Shown: positions 10,901 to 23,200 of the stretch, piece by piece | How positions within the stretch are numbered: the stretch's first letter is position 1 | Layout: the number at the start of each line of letters is the position of its first letter | Assembly: GCF_024713975.1 (NCBI RefSeq) | Contig: NC_091108.1 | Location: forward strand, 352,501 to 416,500 | DNA: 64,000 bases | Direction: 5' to 3' | DNA from: Paralichthys olivaceus | Taxonomy: Eukaryota; Chordata; Actinopteri; Pleuronectiformes; Paralichthyidae | Notes under the pieces: generated by a model | The model's database searches: none | What the model was told of the DNA's origin: nothing | What the model saw: only the letters and a program-made list of their open reading frames with translations | Made by a program: the position numbers and the translations under genes

Positions 10901-12269
10901 GTATATAAATCAAATTAGATCTCTACTATCTGTGTAAATCAAACTGAGGCTCATGTCACATCAATAAGACAGTTTGACTTTAACCACTTCAAATTAAAAC
11001 AACACGGATTAAAAACGGCTTAAAGCAAGAAAAGATTTGTGAGCATGAAAAATAACCCAGGAAGGGGAAATGTGTATAAAGTACAGTTACCTGATGTAAA
11101 TGTACTTTGACTTTGTAGTATCTGGACTTTCTGTTGAGGAAGAGATCTTAGTACTTGTTGCTTTTCTAGTCGAGGTATGACTGAACGGCTGGAGCGGAGC
11201 AGTGTGCTGCTGCAGCCACCAGAGGGCAGCAGTCTTCATTTCTGCAGCACATTTCAGTGAAGGTCTGCTCGGTGTGATTTACACTCAAATGTATCAAATT
11301 ATTCAATTACACAAGAAAACACAAGAAGAATCCGACGTGAGCGACGAGGAGAGGGTGGAGCCTGAAGCTGTGAGCTGTAGTCCTCGGAGACTTCCCCAGA
11401 CTTTGGTGTGAATCAGTTGATCCCAACAGAAAACATCAGTCACATTCAGTCCATCGAGTTCTTCATTCATCCAAACATGAATATGATTCTATTCAGTAGA
11501 TTGTTACAGTAGAACAAGTGTCAGGTACCTTCAACATATTCTGTGTTGCCCAGATCCCAAAGTCCGTTGTATCCGTCAGTAGTTTGTAAAGCATGGACAG
11601 TGCAGGACCTTCTCCAGACTCAGGAGGGACTCTTCAGGTGCCAGTGGCCTCTGTCGAGTTCATGTACGATAGTCGGGCTTTAACGTTGGAGCGTAGGATC
11701 AACGTGGAGTGTTAGGAATGTGTCTGAGTGTTTGCTGGTCACCATGTTCCACGAGCTTCCCCTCCACCCACACAGACCCTGAAGATGAATCAATGATCTA
11801 CATATTGATCCACCTGTGGGTGTTCGAGGATAACGTTGGGTGGAGATGTCAGAATATTCCTCAGAATGTCTCTTTAGATTTCATGGATAATATTATTAAC
11901 ATGTGGAGGATTGGTTAGTTTTTCATTTGATTTTAATTTATCTTCAGGGATTTTAATTTCTTTCCTTAAATGGTTTTTTTTTCAATTTTGTTGTGATTTT
12001 AATCAACAGAAAATAAAATGCAAGTTATTCAGACTTGATTTTATTAAGTTGACAGGAAAGATAAACTTATCTTATCAATTCAGTTTGTGTGTTTTAAGAA
12101 ATGATTTCACGTGTTCAGAGTATTTCAACATTTCATCCACACAGTACGTGACACTACTTTAAATATTGTTACTCTGCAGACAGATGTTTGACATTTCATA
12201 ATAAAAGCATGTGATGTATTCAGGTGAATAATCAGTGCAACAGTGTTTTGATGTGTGTAGAGAAACGTG

Positions 12270-12665
12270 TGGAACCTCCTCAGACAGAACAGAACTCTGC
12301 TGCCAGGACTTGAACCAGAGCAAACAGGTTGGAACACATCAGCCTGGTTTCAGCCTCTTCACACTGACTCTGAGCTTGAGAGGATTTGAAGCTTCTTCTA
12401 ATGACTTGAAAACTCTAAACGATCTGACTGCTCAGTTTATCACAGATCTTTAATCCTGGACATCCAGGAGACTTTGGACTGATCCAGATTCTCAGCTAAA
12501 CACGAAGACAGAGTTTGAGAAATAAGATTCAGAGACTGTGGAACAACCTGCCTGAGGACATACAGCCGGCTGAGTCAGTAACTTCCTTTGAGTCCAAACT
12601 TCAAACCTACTTTTATCAAACCACATTCCATGACTGTGATGTGTGGTCACACTTATCAGATCTTT
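12270..12665 (+). repeat. Non-LTR retrotransposon remnant (3' end of ORF2)
   Basis: A degraded frame at about 12535-12640 reads LWNNLPEDIQPAESVTSF, the typical C-terminal block of LINE reverse-transcriptase polyproteins of the L2/Rex type. Upstream, a shorter stretch (QVGTHQPGFSLFTL) may belong to the same element. There is no intact ORF. It lies just upstream of the MITE that borders the TRIM gene. Confidence 0.65.
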
Positions 12666-12872
12666 AAGATCATTTGTCCCCTTTTAAACAAGCTGTAGGC
12701 CTGGTGACAACACACACACATCAGAAGATATTTCAGTATTTTAACAAAGGACTAATGGATTTTATCTTTATGTATTTATGTATGTGACGATGGTTATGGG
12801 TTCTGTGTGATTACTGTTTGAAAACCAAATTGCCCCTCAGGGACAGAAAAGACGACCTTAACCTTAACTTAA

Positions 12873-13120
12873 AGCTCCAGTGTGTTAGATTCAGGTGAAA
12901 GGATCTATTGGCAGATATTTAATGTAGAATAATCCTCATGATGTTTTCACTCGTTCGTTTCATATAAATTATATGAATTGTAGTTTTCTTTACCCCAGAA
13001 AATACCCTTTATATTTAAATACTTTATATTTAAATACTTTATATTTACATGGAGGGGACCCTCTCTACAGAGGCCGCCATGTTTTTTACATTAGTCCAGA
13101 CTGAACAAACTAAAACCTTT
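12873..13120 (+). mobile_element. Truncated TTAA-flanked MITE at the 5' end of the TRIM gene
   Basis: It begins at TTAA (12869-12872) followed by AGCTCCAGTGTGTTAGATTC. It runs through AGGATCTATTGGCAG, ATTTAAATACTTTATATTT and GAGGCCGCCATGTTTTTTAC. It is the reverse complement of the complete copy at 49105-49479 and stops abruptly after CTAAAACCTTTT, where homology to TRIM coding sequence starts. The TTAA flank suggests a piggyBac-type, non-autonomous element. It supplies the first ATG of the TRIM open frame. Confidence 0.82.
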
Positions 13121-14605
13121 TTTAACCCTGTCCTGGTGAAAAGCACCATGTTAGCTGATTTAGTGGAGGAGCTGAAGAAGACTGGACTCCAAGCTGCTCC
13201 TGCTGATCACTGCTATGCTGGACCTGAAGATGTGGCCTGTGATTTCTGCACTGGGAGAAAACTCAAAGCTCTCAAGTCCTGTTTGGTTTGTTTGGCCTCT
13301 TATTGTGAAAAACACCTCCAGCCTCATTTTCAGTCACCTCCATTTAAGAAGCACAAGCTGGTGGAGCCCTCCGAGAAGCTCCAGGAGAACATCTGCTCTC
13401 GTCACGATGAGGTGAAGAAGATGTTCTGCCGCACTGATCAGCAGTGTATCTGTTATCTCTGCTCTGTGGATGAACATAAAGACCACGACACAGTCACAGC
13501 TGCAGCAGAAATGACTGAGAGGCAGAGAGAGCTCGGGCCGAGGAGACAAACGATCCAGCAGAGACTCCAGGACAGAGAGAAAGATGTGAAGCTGCTTCAA
13601 CAGGAGGAGGAGGCCGTCAACCGCTCTGCTGATAAAGCAGTGGAGGACAGTGAGAAGATCTTCACTGAGCTGATCCGTCTGCTGGAGAAAAGAAGCTCTG
13701 ATGTGAAGCAGCAGATCAGATCCCAGCAGGAAACTGAAGTGAGTCGAGTCAAAGAGCTTCAGGAGAAACTGGAGCAGGAGATCACTGAGCTGAAGAGGAG
13801 AGACGATGAACTGAAGCAGCTCTCACACACAGAGGATCACATCCAGTTTCTACTCAACTACCCCCCCTCACTGTCACTCAGTGAATCTACACACTCATCC
13901 AGCATCAGGATCCGTCCTCTGAGGAACTTTGAGGACGTGACAGCAGCTGTGTCACAGGTCAGAGGTCGACTACAGGACATTCTGAGTGAGACAGAGACAA
14001 AGATTTTACAGATTGTGTCTCAAGTGGATGTTTTACTGCCACAACCAGAGCCCAAGACCAGAGCTGACTTCTTCAAATACCCACAGGAAATCACACTGGA
14101 TCCAAACACAGCAAACAAAGAACTGTTATTATCTGAGGGAAACAGAAAAGTGACATTAATGAGAGAAGAACAGTTTTATTCTGATCATCCAGACAGATTC
14201 ATTGATTGGCCTCAGGTCCTGAGTAGAGAGAGTCTGACTGGACGTTGTTACTGGGAGGTGGAGAGAAGAGGAGGAGGAGTTAGTGTAGCAGTCACATACA
14301 AGAATATCAACAGAGCAGGGAGGTCAAATAAATGTGGATTTGGATTCAATGATAAATCTTGGAGGTTATATCATGATGGAAACAGTTATATCTTCTATCA
14401 CAACAGCATCCAGACTCCAGTGTCAGGTCCTCCGTCCTCCAGAGTAGGAGTGTACCTGGATCACAGTGCAGGTGTTCTGTCCTTCTACAGCGTCTCTGAC
14501 ACCATGACTCTCCTCCACAGAGTCCAGACCACATTCACTCAGCCTCTCTATGCTGGAGTTGGGGTTTATTATGGATCCTCAGCTGAGTTCTGTAAACTCA
14601 AATAG
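13049..14605 (+). CDS. TRIM16-like / finTRIM-like protein lacking RING
   Basis: A single-exon frame of 518 codons. Residues 64-93 form a first B-box-like zinc site (CDFCTGRK, SCLVCLASYCEKH). Residues 116-148 form a B-box 2 (CSRHDEVKKMFCRTD, CYLCSVDEHKDHDT). Residues about 155-285 are a Glu/Lys-rich coiled coil. The last 170 residues are PRY-SPRY (ITLDPNTANKELLLSEGNRK, GRCYWEVERRGGGVSVAVTY, GVYLDHSAGVLSFYS). Family members normally begin with a RING E3 domain; here it is missing. The first 24 codons come from a transposon fragment, and homology starts at about NPVLVKSTMLADLVEELKK. Translation could start at ATG 13049 or at M34 (13148), which is wholly within family sequence. The protein would be a B-box/SPRY factor without its own ubiquitin-ligase domain, or the gene may be a decaying copy. 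No internal stop is seen. Confidence 0.8.
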   Translation: MEGTLSTEAAMFFTLVQTEQTKTFFNPVLVKSTMLADLVEELKKTGLQAAPADHCYAGPEDVACDFCTGRKLKALKSCLVCLASYCEKHLQPHFQSPPFKKHKLVEPSEKLQENICSRHDEVKKMFCRTDQQCICYLCSVDEHKDHDTVTAAAEMTERQRELGPRRQTIQQRLQDREKDVKLLQQEEEAVNRSADKAVEDSEKIFTELIRLLEKRSSDVKQQIRSQQETEVSRVKELQEKLEQEITELKRRDDELKQLSHTEDHIQFLLNYPPSLSLSESTHSSSIRIRPLRNFEDVTAAVSQVRGRLQDILSETETKILQIVSQVDVLLPQPEPKTRADFFKYPQEITLDPNTANKELLLSEGNRKVTLMREEQFYSDHPDRFIDWPQVLSRESLTGRCYWEVERRGGGVSVAVTYKNINRAGRSNKCGFGFNDKSWRLYHDGNSYIFYHNSIQTPVSGPPSSRVGVYLDHSAGVLSFYSVSDTMTLLHRVQTTFTQPLYAGVGVYYGSSAEFCKLK

Positions 14606-15540
14606 TCTGGAGTCTTTAAAAGCAGTGATTTAGATTCTGTGTTTAAATCTTGAACTTCTTTTGTCTCCATGTTTGTTGCTCAAAGTTCGTCGTGGTGACG
14701 TTTCTGCTCCGCACAGAGATCAGCTGTCAATCAAACACTGGCCCTCCTTCATCCCAGATGTTCAGTCTCACTTTGTAAAGACAGAATCTATAATGACACT
14801 GACATGAATGTGTTTGAAAGAACTAATGTTGCTGTTGTTTTCTGAATCAATGTAGAAATAAGCTTCTGGGATGTTTTAGAACCTGTATTGATCCTGATCA
14901 TAATCAATGAGCTGATTATTTGTTGAAGCTGCTGAAGGTTTGTTTTTATCACGTCTCATCTTTGTAAAGTGTGAATCCACTCGTCCTCCTTGTATTCACA
15001 TATTTAGTGGACGGACGTGTTGATCTGCTGCTGTGTAGCTTTCTGTGCTTTTTGATTGTCTTGATCTGAACTAGCAGTTCATTGGAGAGCGTCCTGATCG
15101 AGTCCCTCTGAGGGTTTGTCCTCATCACGTCTGTTTCTTCTACATGTGTATTTACATTTAAATCTCTTATATATGTTTGAAGCAATAACAATCGAATGTG
15201 TGAAGAAGCTGAAAGTTGAAATAAAGAATAAATCCAGTCTGTTGTTTTGTCTTCATTCAAAGCTGATGGAGACAAAGTGAAAGTGATGTGAGACAACAAC
15301 TGAGACAGTTTCCTCCTGAAACACACAAACCACAGTGTTCCTGTTCAGTCTCTGTCTTTTCAGGGCCGATCCCAAAAATACTCAAGATCTGATTAAAGTC
15401 CTGCTTTTGACCAGTGCTCTTTTCAAATGACTCCTTGTACCAGACACATTTCTCATTGTCTGTAGTTTCAGATCTGAAGACACAACATCCAGATCATAGA
15501 CTGTTTATAAAGAGATCCAGATAGAATAGATCCAGAACCA
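14606..15540 (+). other. 3' UTR and flank of the TRIM-like gene
   Basis: Non-coding sequence after the TRIM stop, including an AATAAAGAATAAA pair at 15220-15232 that is the likely poly(A) signal about 615 bases downstream. No other gene is visible. The minus-strand frame at 14949-15326 has no family resemblance. Confidence 0.6.
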
Positions 15541-16525
15541 GTGTGTTACTGTGTGTGTGTGTGTTAGTGTGTTACTGTGTGTGTTACTGTGTGTGTGTGT
15601 GTGTTACTGTGTGTGTTAGTGTGTTTCTGTGTGTGTTAGTGTGTTACTGTGTGTGTTAGTGTGTTACTATGTGTGTTAGTGTGTTACTGTGTGTGTTAGT
15701 GTGTTACTGTGTGTGTTAGTGTGTTACTATGTGTGTTAGTGTGTTACTGTGTGTGTTAGTGTGTGTTACTGTGTGTGTTACTGTGTTACTGTGTGTGTTA
15801 CTGTGTGTGTTACTGTGTGTGTGTGTGTTACTATGTGTGTTACTGTGTGTGTGTGTGAATGTTACTGTGTGTGTTAGTGTGTGTGTTACTGTGTGTTACT
15901 GTGCGTGTGTGAGTGTTACTATGTGTGTTACTGTGTGTGTTACTGTGTGTGTTACTGTGTGTGTGTGAGTGTTACTATGTGTGTTACTATGTGTGTTACT
16001 GTGTGTGTTAGTGTGTTACTGTGTGTGTGTTACTATGTGTGTTATTGTGTGTGTGTTACTGTGTGTGTGTGAGTGTTACTATGTGTGTTACTGTGTGTGT
16101 GTTACTGTGTGTTACTATGTGTGTTAGTGTTACTATGTGTGTTACTGTGTGTGTGTGTGTGTGTGTGAGTGTTACTATGTGTGTGTGTTACTGTGTGTGT
16201 TATTGTGTGTGTTACTGTGTGTGTGTGTGTTACTATGTGTGTGTGAGTGTTACTATGTGTGTTATTGTGTGTGTTACTGTGTGTGTGTGAGTGTTACTGT
16301 GTGTGTGTGAGTGTTACTATGTGTGTTACTGTGTGTTATTGTGTGTGTTTCACTGTGTGTGTGTGAGTGTGTGAATGTGTTAGTGTGTGTGTTTCAGTGT
16401 GTGTTAGTGTGTGTGTGAGTGTTAGTGTGTGTGTGTGTGTTAGTTTGTGTGTGTGTGTGTTAGTGTGTGTGTTTCAGTGTGTGTGTGTTAGTGTGTGTGT
16501 GTGTGTGTGTGTGTTAGTGTCAGAC
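15541..16525. repeat. TG / TGTTACTGTG satellite upstream of smg7
   Basis: Almost 1 kb of TGTGTG interrupted by TTACTGTG, TTAGTGTG and TTACTATG. It ends only some 90 bases before the smg7 start codon, so it lies in the promoter or 5' UTR region. The Cys/Val-rich reading frames here are repeat artefacts. Confidence 0.95.
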
Positions 16526-16526
16526 T

Positions 16527-17200
16527 GGAACAACATGGCGCCGGCAGCAGCAGCAGCAGTAGCAGTAGCAGCGTTAGCTTCAGGACCAGTCGTTGTGTGA
16601 ATGTGACCCGGCAGGATGAACCTCTGTGCCCAGTACCTGAGGTAAGGTGTGAGCGGGTCCGCTCACCTGTCCGGACACGTGCACCTGGAGGATTAGATTC
16701 GGCAGGTGAATTGTTTGGTGGCTAACGCTAAAGCTAACAGGTTGGGGGACCACCCCCTCAGCTCAATGTTGGCGCTAGCTAGCAGCTAGCTTCACATATC
16801 AACAAACAGTCGGCGGCACGGTGTGCGGCTCCTCACGCACATCCCGCCGGGTGTTTGGGTCCAGTCCGTGCGGGTGTGAGTAGCATTGGTGATCGTTGTC
16901 TTTAATTTGTCTGAAGTTAAGGTTCCATCCGTGTTTACCCGCCATTGACAGACTCGATGTGTTATTGCTAGTTAGCTTTAGCCTCCTAGCGTCTTTCTGC
17001 GCACGTCGGGTTAGCATTAGCGAGCAGATGCGTCTCCGTGGTGAAGTTGTTCCTGGTGAACGCTCGGCGCCTGTGAGCTGAATAACAACCCGCCACAGGT
17101 GCTGAGCTGCGGGACTCTGCGGTCACAGGAGCGGCTGTTGTCCAGCAGTGCGGGGGGCAGGCTAACTGCTGGTTGTGTTTGGTCAGTTTGGATCCAGGTG
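16527..17200 (+). promoter_or_regulatory. smg7 5' end, GC-richer region
   Basis: The stretch around exon 1 and the start of intron 1 is richer in CpG than its surroundings (for example GTCGGCGGCACGG and GCGCACGTCGGG). An ATG at 16536 opens a short Ala-rich frame (APAAAAAVAVAAL) that ends before 16600; it would be an upstream ORF if transcribed. The exact start site cannot be seen. Confidence 0.4.
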
Positions 17201-17258
17201 TTAGTCAGAGCCCGGCCTCAGCAGCAACAGACCTGATCTGTTTCATGTAGAAATGAAG

Positions 17259-17299
<41 letters not shown>

Positions 17300-20200
17300 C
17301 TGTGTGTGTTTGTGCGTGTGTGTGTGTGTGTGTATCTGTGTGTGTTTGTGTGTGCGTGTGTCTGTGTGTGTGTGCGTGTGTCTGTGTGTGTGTGCGTGTG
17401 TTTGTGTGTCTGTGTGTGTTTGTGTGTGTGTGTCTGTTTGTGTGTAACCCTCTTTCTCTTCTCTTCCATGTGAACAGACAGGCTGAGGCCCTGAAGGCTG
17501 ACATGACAGGTCAGTATGATCACACTGTCTTCACTACATGTCCCTTTCCTCACTACATGTCCCTGTCCTCACTACATGTCCCTGTCCTCACTACACGTAC
17601 CTGTCCTCACTACATGTACCTGTCCTCACTACATGTCCCTGTCCTCACTGCATCTACCTGTCCTCACTACATGTCCCTGTCTTCACTACATGTCCCTGTC
17701 TTCACTACATGTCCCTGTCCTCACTTCATGTCCCTGTCTTCACTACATGTCCTCACTACACGTACCTGTCTTCACTGCATGTCCCTGTCTTCACTACATG
17801 TACCTGTCTTCACTACATGTCCCTGTCTTCACTACATGTCCCTGTCTTCACTACATGTCCCTGTCCTCACTACATGTACCTGTCCTCACTACATGTCCCT
17901 GTCTTCACTACATGTCCCTGTCCTCACTACATGTCCCTGTCTTCACTACATGTACCTGTCCTCACTACATGTCCCTGTCCTCACTGCATCTACCTGTCCT
18001 CACTGCATGTACCTGTCTTCACTGCATGTCCCTGTCTTCACTGCATGTCCCTGTCTTCACTGCATGTCCCTGTCTTCACTACATGTCCCTGTCCTCACTA
18101 CACGTACCTGTCCTCACTACATGTCCCTGTCTTCACTACATGTCCCTGTCCTCACTACACGTACCTGTCCTCACTACACGTACCTGTCCTCACTACATGT
18201 ACCTGTCCTCACTACATGTCCCTGTCCTCACTGCATCTACCTGTCCTCACTGCATCTACCTGTCTTCACTGCATGTCCCTGTCTTCACTACATGTCCCTG
18301 TCTTCACTACATGTCCCTGTCTTCACTACATGTCCCTGTCCTCACTACACGTACCTGTCCTCACTGCATGTACTTGTCTTCACTACATGTCCCTGTCTTC
18401 ACTGCATGTCCCTGTCTTCACTACATGTCCCTGTCTTCACTACATGTCCCTGTCCTCACTACACGTACCTGTCCTCACTACATGTCCCTGTCCTCACTAC
18501 ATGTACCTGTCCTCACTACATGTACCTGTCCTCACTACATGTCCCTGTCCTCAGTGGTATTATAATTAACCTTCCAGCTACCGTGGCCTGAAAGTAAAAG
18601 AAGTGTAGTTGGATGTCCCACAGTACAACATGTTGACAAAATGTCCTCAGTCATCGTCATGTGTGACAACAAAGAAATAACAAATTCTCACATTTAAGAA
18701 GCAAGGGACAGAAATATTTTCTTTGTTTGCCTTTAAGATTCTTTTCTGTCAAACAAATCTTGGACGGATCGTTGCAGATCTATTTATTTTCACTCAGAGC
18801 AGCGAGTCTGTGACGCCTGATGGTGTTTGACGTTGGTGTGAGTTGCTCGGTCCGACTCAGATCATTGGCTCATCCTGCTGTAGTCCACTTTAACTCAGGT
18901 GTTGGTCCACTTTTAATCTGGTCGGATCACCAAGGTTACCGGGATAGAGCACCGTGGTCACAGATACAGCAGGGCTAACCAGCTGTGGAGCTGATTAGCT
19001 TTAGAGGAGCAGAGTAGACTGATGGATGGACATGGTCATTATTTCTGATGAATAGTTTTCTCTATAAATGTGAGAAAACGCAGAGTCCAGAAAAGTGTCA
19101 GGACGCTCAGACTGAAGTAAAACTGTAAACAGTTTTACATCAGAAGAGTAGTGAGTGAGAACGTCTCTCAGTGGAGTTAATACCTCAGTCAGTCTGCACC
19201 AAATCACCCCCCCCCCCCCCCATAAATATCAATTCTCTAAACATGTCTAATTGTTTTCATTGTGATTTATTCTCTGAGAAATCATTGAAAATGTTCAAAA
19301 ATATTAAATCTTACAATGTTATTCAAACAAGTTCCTGGATTTGCCCCTGATCCACATAAAATGTGACGACCCAGAAAACATCCTCACCAAGTTTACTGGA
19401 GATCAGTAGATTTTGTGTGATCCTGCTAACTCACAAGTGAAAACGTCCCCAGAGTTAATCCATGCAGCTCTACTTGTTTCAAATCATTAGACTCTAGTGC
19501 AGACACTGCATCCAACTGAACAAGACTTTCTATACAACCAGTTATTACACAAAAACAAAAAATGTTCTGATCATTTGTGCACGAACTTTGTCTAAGAGCA
19601 GACAAACGTGTTGTCCACCACAGTGTTACCACGTCTCTACTCTGTTGTGTAGATTCAAAGCTGGGGGCAGCAGAGGTGTGGACGTCTCGGCAGGCCCTGC
19701 AGGACCTCTACCAGAAAATGCTGGTGACTGACCTGGAGTACGCTCTGGACAAGAAGGTGGAGCAAGACCTGTAAGCTGCTCAGCCTCCACCACACGTCCC
19801 AGAGAAACCTGCAGTTAGTTTAGTGTTACCGCAGAAGAGGGGGAATCTCTGTCTCCCTGTCGCCTCACTCCTGTGTCTCCCTGCAGGTGGAATCATGCTT
19901 TTAAGAACCAGATCACCACCCTGCAGAGCCAGGCCAAGAACCGAGCCAACCCCAACCGCAGTGAGGTCCAGGCCAACCTGTCGCTGTTTCTGGAGGCAGC
20001 AAGTGGCTTCTACACACAGGTAAGAGTCAGGTGGCTCTCAGAAGTCCATCCAACCCTGTGTAAACTAAATGACCTGTTTGCACCAGGAGTTTTCAGGATT
20101 CTTCAATTTAGAATCAAATCTGTCTTTGTAGGATTCGATTGTGCTCAGAACAACAACTCTGCTGGAAAATACTTCAGGATTATAAAAATAAGGAGTGAAT

Positions 20201-23200
20201 TTGAACTGGACGTGACTAAAATATAAACTTGTAACAGCACAATCAGGACAAGTTAGAGAGGAAGAACACATGCTCTGCTTTTTTAATGTTTCCTCTGAAA
20301 TGAGCTACTGCCCCCTTCAGCTCTCAAAGTTCCTTAAACTTTAGGATTCAAGACTCTTTCACACCTTGTTTGGTTTGGAAGCTGCTGTGCAAGTAAACTT
20401 ACTGAGTGTTTAAAAGACGGCTGCTCTTCTTCTGTTGTCTCAGTTACTGCAGGAGCTGTGCACTGTCTTTAACGTGGACCTGCCGTGTCGCGTCAAATCG
20501 TCTCAGCTCGGCATCATCAGCAATAAACAGAGCAACACCAGCGCCATCGTCAGCCCGCAGCCCAGCTCCTGCTCCTACATCTGCCAGCACTGCCTCGTCC
20601 ACCTCGGAGACATCGGTGAGAAACCTCCGCACTTTGTCCTTAAAATGTTAGAAAACTCTCTGAGCTCAAGGTAGACATGTTCAATACCATCAGCCAATAT
20701 CATACACAGGGTGAGTAGCATAGAGCGGTTAAAACGTTATAAAAGTTAATGTCAGTGTCAGAATAAGGAAGTTAAATGCTATGAGAGCATCTCTAGTTGT
20801 ATGTAAATCAGATTCATTTTCAATCAACTAATCAATTGATGGTCGATCATCTCTGCTCTGATATTATCACAGTGAACAGGACAGATTTGTTTAAGTCCTT
20901 TAAAGAAACAATCTTCCACTAGGCCAGTGGTTCCCAACCTTTTTTCCTTAAAGCCCCCCCTGCTTGTGTCCAAGACAAGCAAGGCCCCCTCACACCCTCC
21001 TCTCCCAGCTGCGACCCGTCTGCACAAATGCATCAAAAGAATGAAGTTATCAAGTCATTTATTTACAAAAAAACATCCGTTCCCTTTGTTCTACAATCAT
21101 TTTATGTCATCAAGTGTGTCATACACAATAAAACAACAACTGCAAGGACATAAAAATCTCTTTTCAAGAGAGCATTTAAACCTCATCGTTCATTTCATCA
21201 TCATTTAAACTTCAAACTTAACTTTCCTTCTGCCAAACAGATTCGAAATGAAATGAAATAGAGATTCATTGTCAGATATACATCAGATCAGAATACAGTT
21301 TTTTCCCCTTCTGTCACAAATAAATGTGAGCTTTTAAACATTAAAGTTAAACAGTTTTTCTTTAACAACTTAACACAGTGGGCATACACACCTTCTTACA
21401 TCAAGAAAAAAAATATTTTCAGATACTATCAGCAGCTCTGATCTGCTTAAGACAATTAACTGAAATGGGAGATTTGTGACAGTTTCTGACCCGACTACAT
21501 GTACTGTTCATGTACAACCATTACAATAACTAACATCCATAACAATAAACTTTTTATTTTCATTTTTTTTTCATTATTTTCATTTTTTTTTACTGTCAGT
21601 CTGTCCATAAACTAATGGCCACCTTGGGCTTGCATACCTCTGACCAGCGATGCCATGTCAGGTGTGATGGTTGTGACAGCCTAAAGTCCTGGTGGACATC
21701 GAGTTTGTTCCAGTCTTTTGTTTTTATTGTGACAAGGGCACTGAAGGCTGTCTCAGACAGGTAGGTAGTACTAAATGAGAGAATAACCCTTGTTACTGCG
21801 TGTTTGGCCGGGGTGGGAGCGACAGTGTGTCCTTTGACGATCCAAAACTGTTTGTATCCGTTTTCCTGGAAATATTTTTTTGACACAGAATCAGCTTGAA
21901 GGTCACAAAGTTCATCTTCACAGCCGAGGTACACCACGTCCTCAAGGCTGGAAATGTAGGGATCCATCACCCACATTTCCTTTGACAAATAGTCGTGGAT
22001 GTCGGCAAAGCGGCTCTTAATCTCCTCACGGAGCAGCTTCCTGTGCCGGGTGAACTCTGTAAATGGTAAATGGTTGTATTTATATAGAGCTGTTCTAGTC
22101 TTGAAGACCACTCAAAGCACTTTACACTACAGTTTTCCATTCACCCAGTCACACACACATTCATACATACAATGCTTCTATAGCTAGCACTTTTTGTTGT
22201 TCTATTGGGCAGTTTGGGGTTCAGTATCTTGCCCAAGGACACTTTGGCATGCAGATGGGAAGACTGGGGATTGAACTTCCGACCTTCTGGTTGGAGGACG
22301 ACCGCTTTCCCCCTCAGCCACAGCCACCCACAGCCGCCTCTGTGCATAAAGACGCACTGACGGTGCCATCAGACTGCTTCAGCAGAAGTGGAAAATGCTG
22401 CAAGTCCCCATTTGACATTTTTGCAGCTCTGTACTCTAGTTTGCGCACAAAAGCATCCAGAGCATCTTAGCCCTGCATGACGTTTGATTCGGGTCCCTGC
22501 ACCCGCTTGTGCGTCTCATTGTACAGTGTGAATGTGTCTGCCAGGTAAGCCGCTTTGATCCAAAACTCACCTGTCAGCTGTTCACACAGTGGTTGGTTGT
22601 GATGTTGCAAGAATTCTTTTATTTTTTTATTTTTTATTTTTATCTTGCAATTTCATAAAACGCACAAGCACTTGTCCACGCGACAACCATCTCACCTCCG
22701 TGTGAAGCAGTAATGTTTGATGTGCTTCATCCTCGCACAGTTGGGCAAAAAGTCTCTTATTAGTAGGGCGAGCTTTCATGAAATTTACAACTTTAACAAC
22801 AGTTGACAGGGTGTTGCTGAGGTCTGCTGAAAGTTTTTTACTGGCCAATGCATGGCGATGCAGCATGCAGTGAAAAATCGCGCACCCCGGTGTTTTTTCC
22901 TTCCGGCGCGTGTTAAATCCCTTGTTTTTGCCCATGATCGCTGCGGCTCCGTCAGTGCAACATGCGACCAGGTTTTCAAAGGGCAGACTGTGCGATGAGA
23001 AATATGAGTCCACGGCTCAAAATATATCCTGGCCTGTTGTTGTTGTTGTTAGATTTGTAGACATAAGAATGTCTTGTTTCAAGTCCCCACCTTCAACTTA
23101 CTGGACATACTGAGCACGGACTCCTCTGCCACTGGAGAAGTCTTAAGCTTCGCATGCCGCTGGTTTTGGCAGTCGTTCGCCATTTTATCAATTCTGTCTT

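Noticed and set aside
17266-18591. Plus-strand open frames of 340-441 codons rich in Cys, His, Leu, Ser and Pro
   Set aside because: They are the 19-bp minisatellite, whose unit has no stop in any frame. All three frames are open, and smg7 splicing passes over the region as intron.
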